NCBI GenBank assembly: GCA_903871775.1
Contig: CAIQIA010000011.1
Location: 248,001 to 312,000, forward strand
Length of the DNA: 64,000 nucleotides
Direction of reading: 5' to 3'
Source of the DNA: an uncultured cyanobacterium
GTDB taxonomy: Bacteria; Cyanobacteriota; Cyanobacteriia; PCC-6307; Cyanobiaceae
Shown here: positions 1 through 10,436 of the stretch, one piece after another
How the letters are laid out: each line of letters begins with the position of its first letter
Numbering within the stretch: position 1 is the first letter of the stretch
Notes under the pieces: generated by a model
Database searches by the model: none
What the model saw: only the letters and a program-made list of their open reading frames with translations
Told to the model about the DNA's origin: nothing
Position numbers and translations under genes: made by a program

Positions 1-8
1 CGCCGGCC

Positions 9-272
9 TCAGTCTTCCCAGGCTTCTTCCTGGGTGTCGTCCTGGGCGGCGTAGTCTTCCTTTTCGCCCATGAGTGCCGACAGCTCCTCTTCTTCGACCG
101 TCGAGAGGTCGGCGCTGGCGGTTTCTTCATCCGCCACCAGGCGACCGCTGGCTTCAAGCCAGCTCAGCAGATCAGGCTCCTCCCGCAGGGGCAGCACCGG
201 GGCCGGTTCGCTGCGGTGGTAGCGCGTCAGTGACGGGTTGAAACTGTCCTGGGTGTTCGCAAGGCTGCTCAT
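9..272 (-). CDS. DUF3134-like small acidic cyanobacterial protein
   Basis: This 87-residue, strongly acidic protein has no membrane segment. Residues 20-45 carry a PVLPLREEPDLLSWLEASGR-like stretch, and the C-terminus is rich in Asp and Glu. That pattern resembles the cyanobacterial DUF3134 family, whose function is unknown to me. The ATG at 272 was chosen because the longer frame upstream runs into the start region of the divergent gene at 315 and its sequence looks like non-coding shadow. It is divergent from the small membrane protein at 315, with 42 bp between the starts. The family call is from memory of the motif, not from a search. Confidence 0.6.
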   Translation of the reverse strand: MSSLANTQDSFNPSLTRYHRSEPAPVLPLREEPDLLSWLEASGRLVADEETASADLSTVEEEELSALMGEKEDYAAQDDTQEEAWED

Positions 273-314
273 CTCGAAAACCCCGCTTCGCGCCACAATC
301 CAACACCCTAGGCC

Positions 315-527
315 ATGCCCCCCAAAACCGTGCAACTGCTGATCGCCTGGGGTGGTGCCCTGCTGGGGGCCGCCCTGCTGCGCTGGGCCGGTCGCCACGA
401 CCTGATGCCGTCACGCCATCCGGCGGTGGTGCTCTCGTTCGTGCTGGTGCCGGTTCTGATCACGGGCGTGGCGGTTCTGGTGCGCACCGCCGCCCGTCCC
501 GCGGCATCGGACAATCCTCAGGACTGA
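315..527 (+). CDS. Small two-helix membrane protein (DUF3188-like)
   Basis: This 70-residue protein has two hydrophobic stretches, at roughly residues 5-24 and 36-58. An arginine/histidine-containing loop joins them, and the tail is short and polar. It is therefore probably a small inner- or thylakoid-membrane protein with two helices. It lies just upstream of argG (16 bp gap) in the same direction and may share its transcript. The size and topology fit DUF3188-type cyanobacterial proteins, but no enzymatic motif is visible and the function is unknown. Confidence 0.6.
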   Translation: MPPKTVQLLIAWGGALLGAALLRWAGRHDLMPSRHPAVVLSFVLVPVLITGVAVLVRTAARPAASDNPQD

Positions 528-543
528 ATCGGTATCAAGGCGC

Positions 544-1755
544 ATGGCTCGGGCGAAGAAGGTGGTGCTGGCCTACTCAGGGGGTGTCGACACCAGCGTC
601 TGCATTCCGTACCTGATCAACGAGTGGGGCGTCGAGGAGGTGATCACCTTCGCGGCCGATCTGGGGCAGGGCGACGAACTCGAGCCCATCCGCCTCAAGG
701 CCCTCGCCGCCGGTGCCAGCCAGTCGCTGGTGGGCGACCTTGTGGAACCGTTCATCGAAGGATTCGCCTTCCCGGCCATCCGTGCCAACGCCCTCTATCA
801 GGGGCGCTATCCCCTCTCCACGGCCCTGGCCCGGCCGCTGATTGCCGAACGGCTGGTGGCGATCGCCCGCGAAGTCGGTGCCGACGGGGTGGCCCACGGC
901 TGCACCGGCAAGGGCAACGACCAGGTGCGTTTCGATGTCGCCATCGGCGCCCTGGCCCCCGACCTGACGGTGCTCACCCCCGCCCGTGAATGGGGCATGA
1001 GCCGCGAGGAGACGATCGCCTACGGCGAATGCCACGGCATCCCCTCGCCGGTGAGCAAGGGTTCTCCGTATTCCATCGACCTCAACCTGCTGGGGCGGTC
1101 GATCGAGGCCGGTCCCCTCGAGGATCCCGATGTCGAGCCGCCGGAAGAGGTCTATGCCCTCACCGTGGCGGTGGACCAGGCCCCGGATGCGCCCGAGACC
1201 GTGACCATCGGTTTCGAGCGGGGCAATCCGGTGAGCCTCGATGGGGAACGCCTCGATCCGGTGAGCCTGGTGCGCCGCGCCAATGCCCTGGCGGGCCGCC
1301 ACGGCTTCGGTCGGCTCGACATGGTCGAGGACCGGGTGGTGGGCATCAAGAGCCGGGAGATCTACGAGACCCCCGGGCTGCTGCTGCTCATCCGTGCCCA
1401 TCAGGAGCTCGAGAGCCTCACCGTCTCTGCCGACGTGCTGCGCACCAAGCGCCAGCTCGAGATGCAGTGGGCCGATCTGGTGTACCAGGGCCTGTGGTTC
1501 GGCGCCCTCAAGGACGCCATCGATGGGTTCATGGACCGCAGCCAGCAGACCGTCAATGGCAGCGTGCGCATGAAGCTGCACAAGGGCAACGCCACGGCGG
1601 TGGGCCGCAGCAGCGCCACTGACAGCCTCTACGTGCCCGACATGGCGACCTACGGCGCCGAGGATCGCTTCGATCACCGGGCTGCCGAGGGTTTCATCTA
1701 CGTCTGGGGCCTTCCCACGCGGCTATCGGCGGCGGTGCGTCGCCGAGGGGGCTGA
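544..1755 (+). CDS. argG: Argininosuccinate synthase
   Basis: This 403-residue cytosolic enzyme ligates citrulline and aspartate using ATP in arginine biosynthesis. The N-terminal P-loop of the N-type ATP pyrophosphatase family is clear ([10 protein letters not shown], residues 9-18). Also visible are the conserved [13 protein letters not shown] segment (about 120-132) and the citrulline/aspartate-binding [13 protein letters not shown] region (about 175-187). The length matches the family (about 400). The start at 544 directly precedes the conserved N-terminus. Its 3' end overlaps the convergent gene at 1694-2071 by 62 bp. Confidence 0.97.
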   Translation: MARAKKVVLAYSGGVDTSVCIPYLINEWGVEEVITFAADLGQGDELEPIRLKALAAGASQSLVGDLVEPFIEGFAFPAIRANALYQGRYPLSTALARPLIAERLVAIAREVGADGVAHGCTGKGNDQVRFDVAIGALAPDLTVLTPAREWGMSREETIAYGECHGIPSPVSKGSPYSIDLNLLGRSIEAGPLEDPDVEPPEEVYALTVAVDQAPDAPETVTIGFERGNPVSLDGERLDPVSLVRRANALAGRHGFGRLDMVEDRVVGIKSREIYETPGLLLLIRAHQELESLTVSADVLRTKRQLEMQWADLVYQGLWFGALKDAIDGFMDRSQQTVNGSVRMKLHKGNATAVGRSSATDSLYVPDMATYGAEDRFDHRAAEGFIYVWGLPTRLSAAVRRRGG

Positions 1756-2071
1756 TGCCAGCCTGGGGCGACTGGCCACGGCCGCCGCGCAGCAACCGCA
1801 GCGGCGGTGGCACGGCCGGCCCCAGCAGCCGTGCCCGCAGCCATTCGTTCTCTTCCCGCAGCAGGTGTTCGCGTTCGATCAGCGGTTCGAGCCGCTGGCG
1901 AAACTTCCGCTCGAACAGGGCGGGCAGCTCCTGCAGCAGCCGCTCCATCTCGGCCAGCCGCTCCAGGCACTGGGCGTGTTCGGCCTCCAGACGGCTGTTG
2001 GTGGCCTGGGCTTCCACCTCTTCGAGCCAGTGGGGTAGGGGCTCCTGCTCCTCCATCCACTCCGCCTGCAT
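1694..2071 (-). CDS. Coiled-coil protein of unknown function
   Basis: This 125-residue frame starts with an acidic segment ([20 protein letters not shown]). It then forms a long amphipathic helix rich in Glu, Arg and Leu (about residues 18-83) that should form a coiled coil. The last 40 residues are Pro/Gly/Arg-rich and are encoded opposite the end of argG, so the tail may be poorly constrained. The heptad-rich core and the separate position between rpsF and argG favour a real gene. No family is recognised. Confidence 0.6.
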   Translation of the reverse strand: MQAEWMEEQEPLPHWLEEVEAQATNSRLEAEHAQCLERLAEMERLLQELPALFERKFRQRLEPLIEREHLLREENEWLRARLLGPAVPPPLRLLRGGRGQSPQAGISPLGDAPPPIAAWEGPRRR

Positions 2072-2088
2072 GACCGTTGCTCCCTTCT

Positions 2089-2116
2089 GGCGGGACCCTA
2101 TCGGTCGGATCCCGCC
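2089..2116 (-). terminator. Hairpin downstream of rpsF
   Basis: A perfect 7-bp inverted repeat (GGCGGGA at 2089-2095, TCCCGCC at 2110-2116) encloses a 14-nt loop. It begins 16 nt past the rpsF stop codon in the minus direction. No run of T follows on the minus strand, so it could be a weak terminator, an mRNA-stabilising stem, or a site in the leader of the next gene. Confidence 0.35.
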
Positions 2117-2132
2117 CCAGCAAGGGTGAGCC

Positions 2133-2549
2133 TCAGTCGTCGTCGCCGCTGGGGACCGAAGCGGCCACCGGTTCCCGCGGTTCCCGTTCGGTGCGGCTCG
2201 TGCTGGTCTCGGTGCTGGCCACGGGGGTGGTGCTGCGGCCCAGGGAGGTGTGCTGGCCGTCGTACTTGACCGTGAGGTAGCGGATCACGTCTTCGCTCAG
2301 ACGCATGGCCCGCTCGAGGGGCGACACCTGCTGGCCGTCGCCGCTGTAGTTCAGCTGCACGTAGATCCCTTCGCGGTGCTTGCCGATGGTGTAAGCCAGG
2401 CGGCGCTTGCCCCGCAACTGGCTGTCGATCACCTGGCCGCCCGACTCGATCACCAGATCGCGGTACTTGTTGGCGTGGCTCTCGACTTCCTCCTCGGCAA
2501 TGTCCGGCCGGAGGATGTACATCGTTTCGTAGTTCGGGGCTGCGCTCAT
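2133..2549 (-). CDS. rpsF: 30S ribosomal protein S6
   Basis: This is S6 of the small ribosomal subunit, which pairs with S18 on the platform. The N-terminal beta-strand [11 protein letters not shown], the [21 protein letters not shown] segment (about 48-68) and the [10 protein letters not shown] strand (about 89-98) are characteristic. It is 138 residues long. The last 35 residues are a Ser/Thr/Arg/Glu-rich tail beyond the folded core, as is common in cyanobacterial S6. No clear Shine-Dalgarno precedes the ATG at 2549. A strong hairpin sits 18 nt upstream instead. Confidence 0.97.
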   Translation of the reverse strand: MSAAPNYETMYILRPDIAEEEVESHANKYRDLVIESGGQVIDSQLRGKRRLAYTIGKHREGIYVQLNYSGDGQQVSPLERAMRLSEDVIRYLTVKYDGQHTSLGRSTTPVASTETSTSRTEREPREPVAASVPSGDDD

Positions 2550-2566
2550 GGGCCTGTGGGGTGAAC

Positions 2567-2584
2567 CCGGACCCTGCGGTCCGG
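2567..2584 (-). promoter_or_regulatory. Hairpin in the rpsF leader
   Basis: A perfect stem (CCGGACC at 2567-2573, GGTCCGG at 2578-2584) with a four-base loop lies between the Tic20-like gene and rpsF. It ends 18 nt before the rpsF start on the minus strand. Leaders of rpsF in many bacteria bind S6:S18 for feedback. Whether this stem is such an element or a terminator of the upstream gene cannot be decided by eye. Confidence 0.35.
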
Positions 2585-2634
2585 AGGCGTGACGGCCTGG
2601 GGCCGATCCACCACCCTACCCTCAGGCCCGCCGC

Positions 2635-3090
2635 TCAGAGCTGCATGCGCACCGCCTGGGAGATGCCCGGCAGGTCGCCCTCGCGGCCCCTCACGGCTTC
2701 GATCACGCCGTAGAGCACCGCCAGCAGCGCCGCCAGAAAGACCGTGTTCGCCAGGGTGCGCACCACCACCGAGTCCCCGAGGGGCCGCAGCAGCACCTGG
2801 AATGCCAGGCCGATCACGATCAGCAGGATGTCGAGCAGGATCGCCTGCAGCACGTGGAAGCGCACCAGCTGCGGCACCCGGGCGTTGCGCACGACCGCCA
2901 GAAAGAGCACCAGGAACAGGATGAACCCGCCGAAGGGCACTCCCTTCTCGATCAGCACCACCGGCAGGGTCGGCAGCGCCAGCCACTGCAGCGAGGGGAT
3001 CACCCGGAACAGCGCTGCGCCGAAGCCCACCGCATCGGCCCAGGGCAGCAGGTAGGCAAGGGCGGCCAGGGGCCGCAGCCACGGAGACAT
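2635..3090 (-). CDS. Tic20-family membrane protein
   Basis: This 151-residue integral membrane protein has about four hydrophobic helices and the Tic20-type motif RFHVLQAILLDILL (about residues 77-90). The Trp/Asp-containing first loop (YLLPWADAV) also fits the family. Cyanobacterial homologues of the chloroplast translocon component Tic20 are small four-helix membrane proteins with an uncertain bacterial role. It lies between aroE and rpsF on the same strand with short gaps, so cotranscription is possible. Confidence 0.85.
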   Translation of the reverse strand: MSPWLRPLAALAYLLPWADAVGFGAALFRVIPSLQWLALPTLPVVLIEKGVPFGGFILFLVLFLAVVRNARVPQLVRFHVLQAILLDILLIVIGLAFQVLLRPLGDSVVVRTLANTVFLAALLAVLYGVIEAVRGREGDLPGISQAVRMQL

Positions 3091-3114
3091 CGCAGGTGCT
3101 CGACGGCGCCCAGG

Positions 3115-4017
3115 CTAGGTCGGGCCGTTCAGGGCCTGCTCCACCGCCTGGCGCATCACCGCCACCGGCACATCCGGGCGGCCCGTCCAGAGCCGCAGGG
3201 CGGCGGCCCCCTGCTGCACGAGCATCTCGAGCCCGTCAAGGGTGGCCAGCCCCAGGGCCGCGGCCTCCCGCAGCAGCCGGGTGGGCCGGGGGGTGTAGAT
3301 GAGGTCGGCCACCAGGGCCCCGGCGGGCAGCAGCGCCAGCTCGGCGGGCTCCAGCGGCATCGCAGCGCTCTGGTGGCCCATGCCCACCGGCGTCACGTTC
3401 ACCACCAGGGCGATGCCGGGCAGCACCGCGTCGAGGGGCGTGTCCCAGCCGATCGCCCGCAGGCGCGGTGCCCAGGGGGTCGCCGCTGCGATCAGCGCCT
3501 GCAGCCGCTCTGGATCCCGGCCGCGCACCACCACCTCCCCCAGCCCGAGGGCGGCGGCGGCCCGCAGCACCGCCCGGCCGCTGCCGCCGCTGCCCAGCAT
3601 CAGGGCCTGCCGACCCGCCAGGGGCCGCTGCCGCAGGGGCTCGAGAAAGCCCTCCCAGTCGGTGTTGGTGCCGATCCAGCCGCCGGCCCCATCGGGCAGC
3701 ACCGTGTTCACGGCCCCCAGCTGCCGGGCCACCGGTTCCAGCCGCGTCAGCAGCGGCGCGATCCGTTCCTTGTGGGGGATGGTGACGTTGAAGCCGGCGC
3801 AGCCCAGGGCGGCCAGCCCCTGCACCGCCTCGGCCAGGCGGTCGGCGTCCACCGGCAGGGCCAGGTAGCGGGCATCGAGGCCCAGGGCCTCCAGGGCGGC
3901 GTTGTGCATCACCGGCGAGAGGCTGTGGCGCACGGGGTCCCCCAGCACCGCCAGCAGGCGGGTGTTGCCGCCGATCAGCCGGGCGGTGCCGGCGCTGCTG
4001 CTGGGGATCGGGTCCAT
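3115..4017 (-). CDS. aroE: Shikimate dehydrogenase
   Basis: This 300-residue NADPH-dependent enzyme reduces 3-dehydroshikimate in the shikimate pathway. The substrate-binding signature [20 protein letters not shown] lies near the N-terminus, followed by FNVTIPHKE with the catalytic Lys. The nucleotide-binding glycine loop [11 protein letters not shown] and the C-terminal [15 protein letters not shown] block are also present. The ATG at 4017 leaves a short family-typical N-terminus. The longer frame upstream would run into the dnaK leader. It is divergent from dnaK with a 107-bp interval. Confidence 0.95.
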   Translation of the reverse strand: MDPIPSSSAGTARLIGGNTRLLAVLGDPVRHSLSPVMHNAALEALGLDARYLALPVDADRLAEAVQGLAALGCAGFNVTIPHKERIAPLLTRLEPVARQLGAVNTVLPDGAGGWIGTNTDWEGFLEPLRQRPLAGRQALMLGSGGSGRAVLRAAAALGLGEVVVRGRDPERLQALIAAATPWAPRLRAIGWDTPLDAVLPGIALVVNVTPVGMGHQSAAMPLEPAELALLPAGALVADLIYTPRPTRLLREAAALGLATLDGLEMLVQQGAAALRLWTGRPDVPVAVMRQAVEQALNGPT

Positions 4018-4124
4018 GGGCCGGCGGGGGCGGGTGGGGGTGGGGTTCGGGAACCACCCCTGGCTTGGACGGGCCCCTGCTGCCGAGGATGCAACAAGTT
4101 CAAGGGGTCCCACAAGGAGTTCGC

Positions 4125-6015
<1,891 letters not shown>

Positions 6016-6032
<17 letters not shown>

Positions 6033-7149
6033 CCGACTGGCTGATGCGCTCCTGCGCCCAGGCGGCGCAGGCCGGCGCCAGCAGCACCCCGTTGCGGTAG
6101 ACCCCCCCCAGCAGCAGCAATCCCGGCTCCGGTTCGCTCAGAACCGGGGCCGGTTGTTGTGTGGGGCGGCTGCGCAGCCCCTGCCACTGGCGCAGCACCG
6201 TCGCCTCGGCCAGCCAGGGCGGTGCGGCACCCCCCAGCCGGCGCAGATCGGCGAGGGCCGCGGCGGCGGCCGCCGCGCCCGGCTCAAGGGTGGCCCCCAG
6301 CCAGAGGCGCCCGCCGGCCCGGGGCACCAGGTTGATGCCCTGCCAGTTGAGGCTGCCGGGCCAGCCCTCCGCCGAGAGGCCTGCGGGTAGCTGCAGCTCG
6401 AGGGCCTGGCCCAGCACCGGCTCCTGGGCCAGGCCGGCTGCCCACGGCTCTGGCAGCAGGGGGCCGCTGCCGAGCCCTGCCGCCAGCAGCACCCAGGGGC
6501 CGCGCCGTTCGCCATCGCCAGCCAGCCGCAGCCGCCAGCGGTCGGGCCCGGCGGCGGCCTCAAGGGCCACCGCCCGGTCGGTCAGCCAGGTGCCGCCGGC
6601 GGCCAGAAAGGCCTGCCGCAGGCGTTCGAGCACCAGCGGCGGGTCGATCTGGCCGTCGGCGGCCGACTGCAGGGCGCCCCAGATGCCGCCCCCGGGCACC
6701 GTCGGGGCGAGGGCCGCCAGCTGCTCGGGTGACCAGCGGCTGAGGGGCAGCCCCAGGTTCTGACGTTCGCTGAGCAGGGCCTGCTGGCGGTCGGCCTCGG
6801 CGGCCGAGGCGGCCAGCAGCAGCAGCCCCGGCCGCCAGGGGAGCGCCAGCTCCTGGCGCCAGCTCTGCCAGAGGGCCAGCGACTGCTGCCGAAGCTGCCA
6901 GGAACGACCGCGGGCCCGATGGAACACCTGGGCCATGAGCAGCCCCAGGGCAGCGCTGCTGCCGCAGCCCTGGTCCTGGGGCCCGCCGGAACGGGGATCG
7001 ATCACCGTTACGGCATGGCCGTGGCGCTGCAGGTGCCAGGCCGTGGCCAGACCGATGACGCCCGCCCCCACCACGAGGATGGGAACGGGCGCCGAGGACG
7101 GTGGTGGTGGATCAGCCGGCGGCAGGGGCCTCGATCGGCAGCGATTCAC
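6016..7149 (-). CDS. FAD-dependent amino-acid oxidase (ThiO/DadA-like)
   Basis: This 377-residue flavoprotein is of the DAO family. An N-terminal Rossmann dinucleotide fold ([20 protein letters not shown], about residues 23-42) precedes an acidic strand end. The C-terminal [36 protein letters not shown] block matches glycine oxidase/ThiO-type proteins. A likely role is imine production for the thiazole of thiamine, but D-amino-acid dehydrogenation cannot be excluded. It overlaps the 3' end of dnaK by 17 bp (convergent) and the end of psbQ by 38 bp (same strand). Confidence 0.75.
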
Positions 7150-7708
7150 CTTCGGCGATGGGCACCAGACCGCTGGGGCCTTCGGCCGCGGCGGCCAGGT
7201 TGGCCTCGGCGGCGCTCAGGGCTTCGGCCGGGATCACCTCGAGGTAGGTGCCGAAGGCGCTGGCCACGGCGATGTAGTCCTTGCGCAGGCGGTCGCCGTC
7301 TTGGAGGCGGGCGGCCTCATCGAGCTCGGCGAAGGCGTCCTTGAGGCGGTTGGCGCGGGCGTTGGCCTCGGCCCGGTCCGCCGGCAGCAGCCGCTGGTTG
7401 ATGTACAGCATCTCGCGGCCCACTTCCTGCAGGGGGCCATGGATCAGGTTGCGGGCGAACACCCAGTTGCGGTCGTTCACCAGGGCCGCCAGGTCGCCCA
7501 GGCGGGCCTTGGCGGTCAGCAGTCCCTCGGTCTGGCGTTCGATCACGGCCATCGCTTCGGGGTCGATCACCGGCGGTGCCTTGGCCGAGCCGCCGTCGCA
7601 GGCCACCAGGCCCAGGGACAGAACGGCGGCGAGCACCGCCAGGGCCAGGCGGCGCAGGGTCTGCTGCCAGGGGGCGAGGGAGGGGGACGACATCGGCGCG
7701 ATCGACAT
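7112..7708 (-). CDS. psbQ: Photosystem II lipoprotein PsbQ (CyanoQ)
   Basis: This 198-residue lumenal lipoprotein is of the CyanoQ type, an extrinsic component of photosystem II. The signal peptide ends in a lipobox (LGLVAC, about residues 33-38). It is followed by a four-helix region with NDRNWVFARNLIHGPLQEV (about 78-96), a typical PsbQ feature. The family is 150-200 residues long. The Met at residue 6 is an alternative start. It is followed by the oxidase gene in an overlapping arrangement and is divergent from the GMC oxidoreductase (94 bp). Confidence 0.9.
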   Translation of the reverse strand: MSIAPMSSPSLAPWQQTLRRLALAVLAAVLSLGLVACDGGSAKAPPVIDPEAMAVIERQTEGLLTAKARLGDLAALVNDRNWVFARNLIHGPLQEVGREMLYINQRLLPADRAEANARANRLKDAFAELDEAARLQDGDRLRKDYIAVASAFGTYLEVIPAEALSAAEANLAAAAEGPSGLVPIAEGESLPIEAPAAG

Positions 7709-7802
7709 CGGACGGACGGCCTCGGGGCCAGCGGGGGAACCGCGAGTGTACCGGCGCCGGCTGCGCCCTCAGACAGATTGGGATGCACCGTTGCCTGCCG
7801 CC

Positions 7803-9398
7803 GTGAGCCGGTCGTTTGACCCCCGCCGCACCTACGACGCCGTGGTGGTGGGGAGCGGTGCCACCGGTGCCGTCGCGGCCCAGACCCTGGCCGGCTGCGG
7901 TCTGCAGGTGCTGGTGCTCGAGGCCGGCCCTGACCGGCCCGCGGCCGCCGCCGTGGGCGGGGAACCGGGCAACAGCCTGCGGCGCCTGGCCCACCTCAGC
8001 GCCGGTCGCCATCCGCGGCAGAGCCAGCACCCGGGCTACTGGAAGAACAACCCCGACCTCTACGTCGACGAGGGGCGTCACCCGTACAGCACCCCCGCCG
8101 GCCAGCCGTTCCTGTGGACCCGCGGCCGCCAGGTGGGTGGGCGCAGCCTCAGCTGGGGTGGCATCACCCTGCGGTTGTCGGATCGCGAGTTCGCCGCCGG
8201 CTGGCCCCTGCGCCACGCCGACCTCGACCCCCACTACAGCGCCCTCGAGCGGCAGCTGGGGGTGTGGGGCCGCCGGGATGGCCTGCCGTTGCTGCCCGAT
8301 GGGGTCTATGCCCCGCCGGCACCGTTCACCCCCGGCGAGCGGCTGCTCGAACGGGCCTGCCGCCGCGACCTCGACCTGCCCTTCATCCCGTCGCGGGGTT
8401 TTGCCCGCCATCGTCCGGCCAGCGACGGGCCCTGGCCGCGGTTCAGCGCCCAGGGCGGCGCCCTCGGGCGGGCCCTGGCCAGTGGTCGCGTCAGCGTGCG
8501 CAGCGGTGCCGTGGCCTGCCGGGTGCTGCTGGCCCCCGCTGGCGACCGGGCCGAGGGTGTGCTGTTCGTCGATGCCGCCAGCGGTGCCCTCGAGCGGGCC
8601 CGGGCCCGGCTGGTGGTGCTCTGCGCCTCCACCATCGAGAGCCTGCGGCTGCTGCTGCTCTCGCGGGATGACCGCCAGGCCGGTGGTCTGGTGGATCCCC
8701 AGGGGCTGATCGGCCTGGGTCTGATGGACCATGTGTCGATCGCCCGCTTCGTGGCCCTGCCTGATCCGGGGCCGGCGCCGGCGGGCACTGGCCTGTCGGG
8801 GGCCGAGAGCACGTTCATTCCCAACACCGGCGAGGGCTACGGCCTCTGGTGCGCCGTGCAGCGCTTCGATCCGCCGGCCGCTTTGCGGCGCCTGCCGGAG
8901 GCGGCCCTGGGCTTTCTGATCGGCCACGGCGAGGTGGGCCGCGATCCCGCCAACCGCGTCAGCCTGGACCCTGCCCTCTGCGACGCCTGGGGGGTGCCGG
9001 CCCCCCACATCGCCCTGCGCTGGGGGCCGTCCGAGCAGCGGCTGGTGGCGGCGATGCTGGACCGCATCGCGACGGTGGCGGCGGCGGCCGGGGGTCAGGT
9101 GCGTCCCCTCGAAGATCTGGTGGCGATGCCGCTGGTCGAACCGTGGGTGCGGGCCAGTGCCGCCGGTTCCCCGGCGCCGGGGCCGCCGGGCTACTACATC
9201 CACGAACTGGGCGGCGCCCCGATGGGCGATGACCCCGCCACGTCGGTGCTCGACCGCTGGAACCGCTGCCACACCTGCCCCAACCTGCTGGTGACCGATG
9301 GCGCCAGCTGGCCGGGGTCGGGCTGGCAGAGCCCCACCCTCACCTCGATGGCCCTCACCCGCCGGGCCTGCCTGGCGGCGGTGGCTCCAGGGCCCTGA
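7803..9398 (+). CDS. GMC-family FAD oxidoreductase
   Basis: This 531-residue flavoprotein has the N-terminal FAD Rossmann motif VVVGSGATGAVAAQTLAG (about residues 15-32). It has the GMC signature GGRSLSWGGITLR (about 116-128) and the C-terminal DGASWPGSGWQSPTLTSMALTRRA segment where catalytic His/Asn residues reside in the family. A conserved HELGGAPMGDDP precedes it. The GTG at 7803 was chosen because it directly precedes the folded domain and lies between the psbQ start and the FAD motif. The substrate is unknown: sugar, choline-like or other alcohol. Confidence 0.88.
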   Translation: MSRSFDPRRTYDAVVVGSGATGAVAAQTLAGCGLQVLVLEAGPDRPAAAAVGGEPGNSLRRLAHLSAGRHPRQSQHPGYWKNNPDLYVDEGRHPYSTPAGQPFLWTRGRQVGGRSLSWGGITLRLSDREFAAGWPLRHADLDPHYSALERQLGVWGRRDGLPLLPDGVYAPPAPFTPGERLLERACRRDLDLPFIPSRGFARHRPASDGPWPRFSAQGGALGRALASGRVSVRSGAVACRVLLAPAGDRAEGVLFVDAASGALERARARLVVLCASTIESLRLLLLSRDDRQAGGLVDPQGLIGLGLMDHVSIARFVALPDPGPAPAGTGLSGAESTFIPNTGEGYGLWCAVQRFDPPAALRRLPEAALGFLIGHGEVGRDPANRVSLDPALCDAWGVPAPHIALRWGPSEQRLVAAMLDRIATVAAAAGGQVRPLEDLVAMPLVEPWVRASAAGSPAPGPPGYYIHELGGAPMGDDPATSVLDRWNRCHTCPNLLVTDGASWPGSGWQSPTLTSMALTRRACLAAVAPGP

Positions 9399-10428
9399 GC
9401 TGCCGCAGGATCTCGCCTTCTTCATCGGCAGGCACGACCTCGAGCCGGGCCGGCCCGGCCGGAGCCAGGCCCAGCCCCTGCAGCCGCTGCCGCAGCCAGT
9501 CGCGCAGCACCGCATCGTGTTCGCCGATGCCGCCGGTGAGGGCCAGCACATCGAAGCCGCCGAGCAGGGCGATGCCGGCGCCGATGGCCTTGAGCAGCTG
9601 GTGCTGGAACACGTCGATGGCCAGCCGGGCGGGGCCGTCGCCGGCCTGGGCCCGTTGCCGCAGCAGGCGCATGTCGCCGGTGTGGTCCGACAGCCCCAGC
9701 AGGCCGCTGCGTTGGTGCAGGCCCTCCCGCAGGTCGGCGGTGCTGACGCCCTGCTCGAGCAGTTCGAGCAGCAGGCCGGGGTCGAGGGAGCCGCTGCGGG
9801 TGCCCATCACCAGCCCGTCGAGGGGGGTGAAGCCCATGGTGGTGTCGCGGCAGCGGCCGTCGTTGATCACCGCCAGGGAGCAGCCGCCCCCCAGGTGGGC
9901 GCTGATCAGCCGGGCGGAGGGGAAGCGGCGGGCGACGGCCCCATGGCTGAGGCCATGGAAGCCGAACCGGTGCAGGCCCCGGGCCCGCCAGTCGGCGGGC
10001 AGGGCATAGGTGGCGGCCTCCGGCGGCAGGCTGCGGTGAAAGGCGGTGTCGAAGGCGGCGGCGTGCCAGGCCCCCGGCAGCAGCGGGCGCAGCACCGCCA
10101 GGGTGTCGAGGGCGGGGCCGTTGTGCAGCGGCGCCAGCCGCCGCAGGGCCTCGAGGGCTTCGGTGACGCCGGCGTCGAGAACGACGGCGCTGCGGAAGCG
10201 GTCGCCCCCATGGACGATGCGGTGCCCCACCGCGGTGATCGGCCCGGCCACGCCGCCGGCTTCGGCCAGCAGCGGGGTCAGGGCCTCGGCCAGCTGTGCC
10301 TGGCTCTGGGCCAGGGCCCCACCCCGGTCGCTCCAGTCGATGGCGCCACCCCAGCGGCGGCTGCCCCCGTCGTCGAACAGCACCAGCTTGTGGCTGCTGC
10401 TGCCGGCGTTCACCACCAGGGTGGCCAC
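9355..10428 (-). CDS. ackA: Acetate kinase
   Basis: This 357-residue enzyme interconverts acetyl phosphate + ADP and acetate + ATP. The N-terminal NAGSSSHKLVLF motif, VGHRIVHGGDRF, FDTAFHRSLPPEA, RFGFHGLSHG and the GGIGEHD nucleotide motif are all present. It is shorter than the usual 390-400 residues, mainly through compact loops. It follows the phosphoketolase gene with an 8-nt gap, so the pair probably forms an operon turning sugar phosphates into acetate and ATP. The 3' end overlaps the convergent GMC gene by 44 bp. Confidence 0.95.
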   Translation of the reverse strand: MATLVVNAGSSSHKLVLFDDGGSRRWGGAIDWSDRGGALAQSQAQLAEALTPLLAEAGGVAGPITAVGHRIVHGGDRFRSAVVLDAGVTEALEALRRLAPLHNGPALDTLAVLRPLLPGAWHAAAFDTAFHRSLPPEAATYALPADWRARGLHRFGFHGLSHGAVARRFPSARLISAHLGGGCSLAVINDGRCRDTTMGFTPLDGLVMGTRSGSLDPGLLLELLEQGVSTADLREGLHQRSGLLGLSDHTGDMRLLRQRAQAGDGPARLAIDVFQHQLLKAIGAGIALLGGFDVLALTGGIGEHDAVLRDWLRQRLQGLGLAPAGPARLEVVPADEEGEILRQLRALEPPPPGRPGG

Positions 10429-10436
10429 CCGCGGCC

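Noticed and set aside
577-1677. Long minus-strand frame opposite argG
   Set aside because: It mirrors argG, has no family features and a His/Gly-rich shadow composition typical of the antisense frame of GC-rich genes.
7317-9551. 744-codon minus-strand frame opposite the GMC oxidoreductase
   Set aside because: Shadow composition. The plus-strand GMC motifs are intact.
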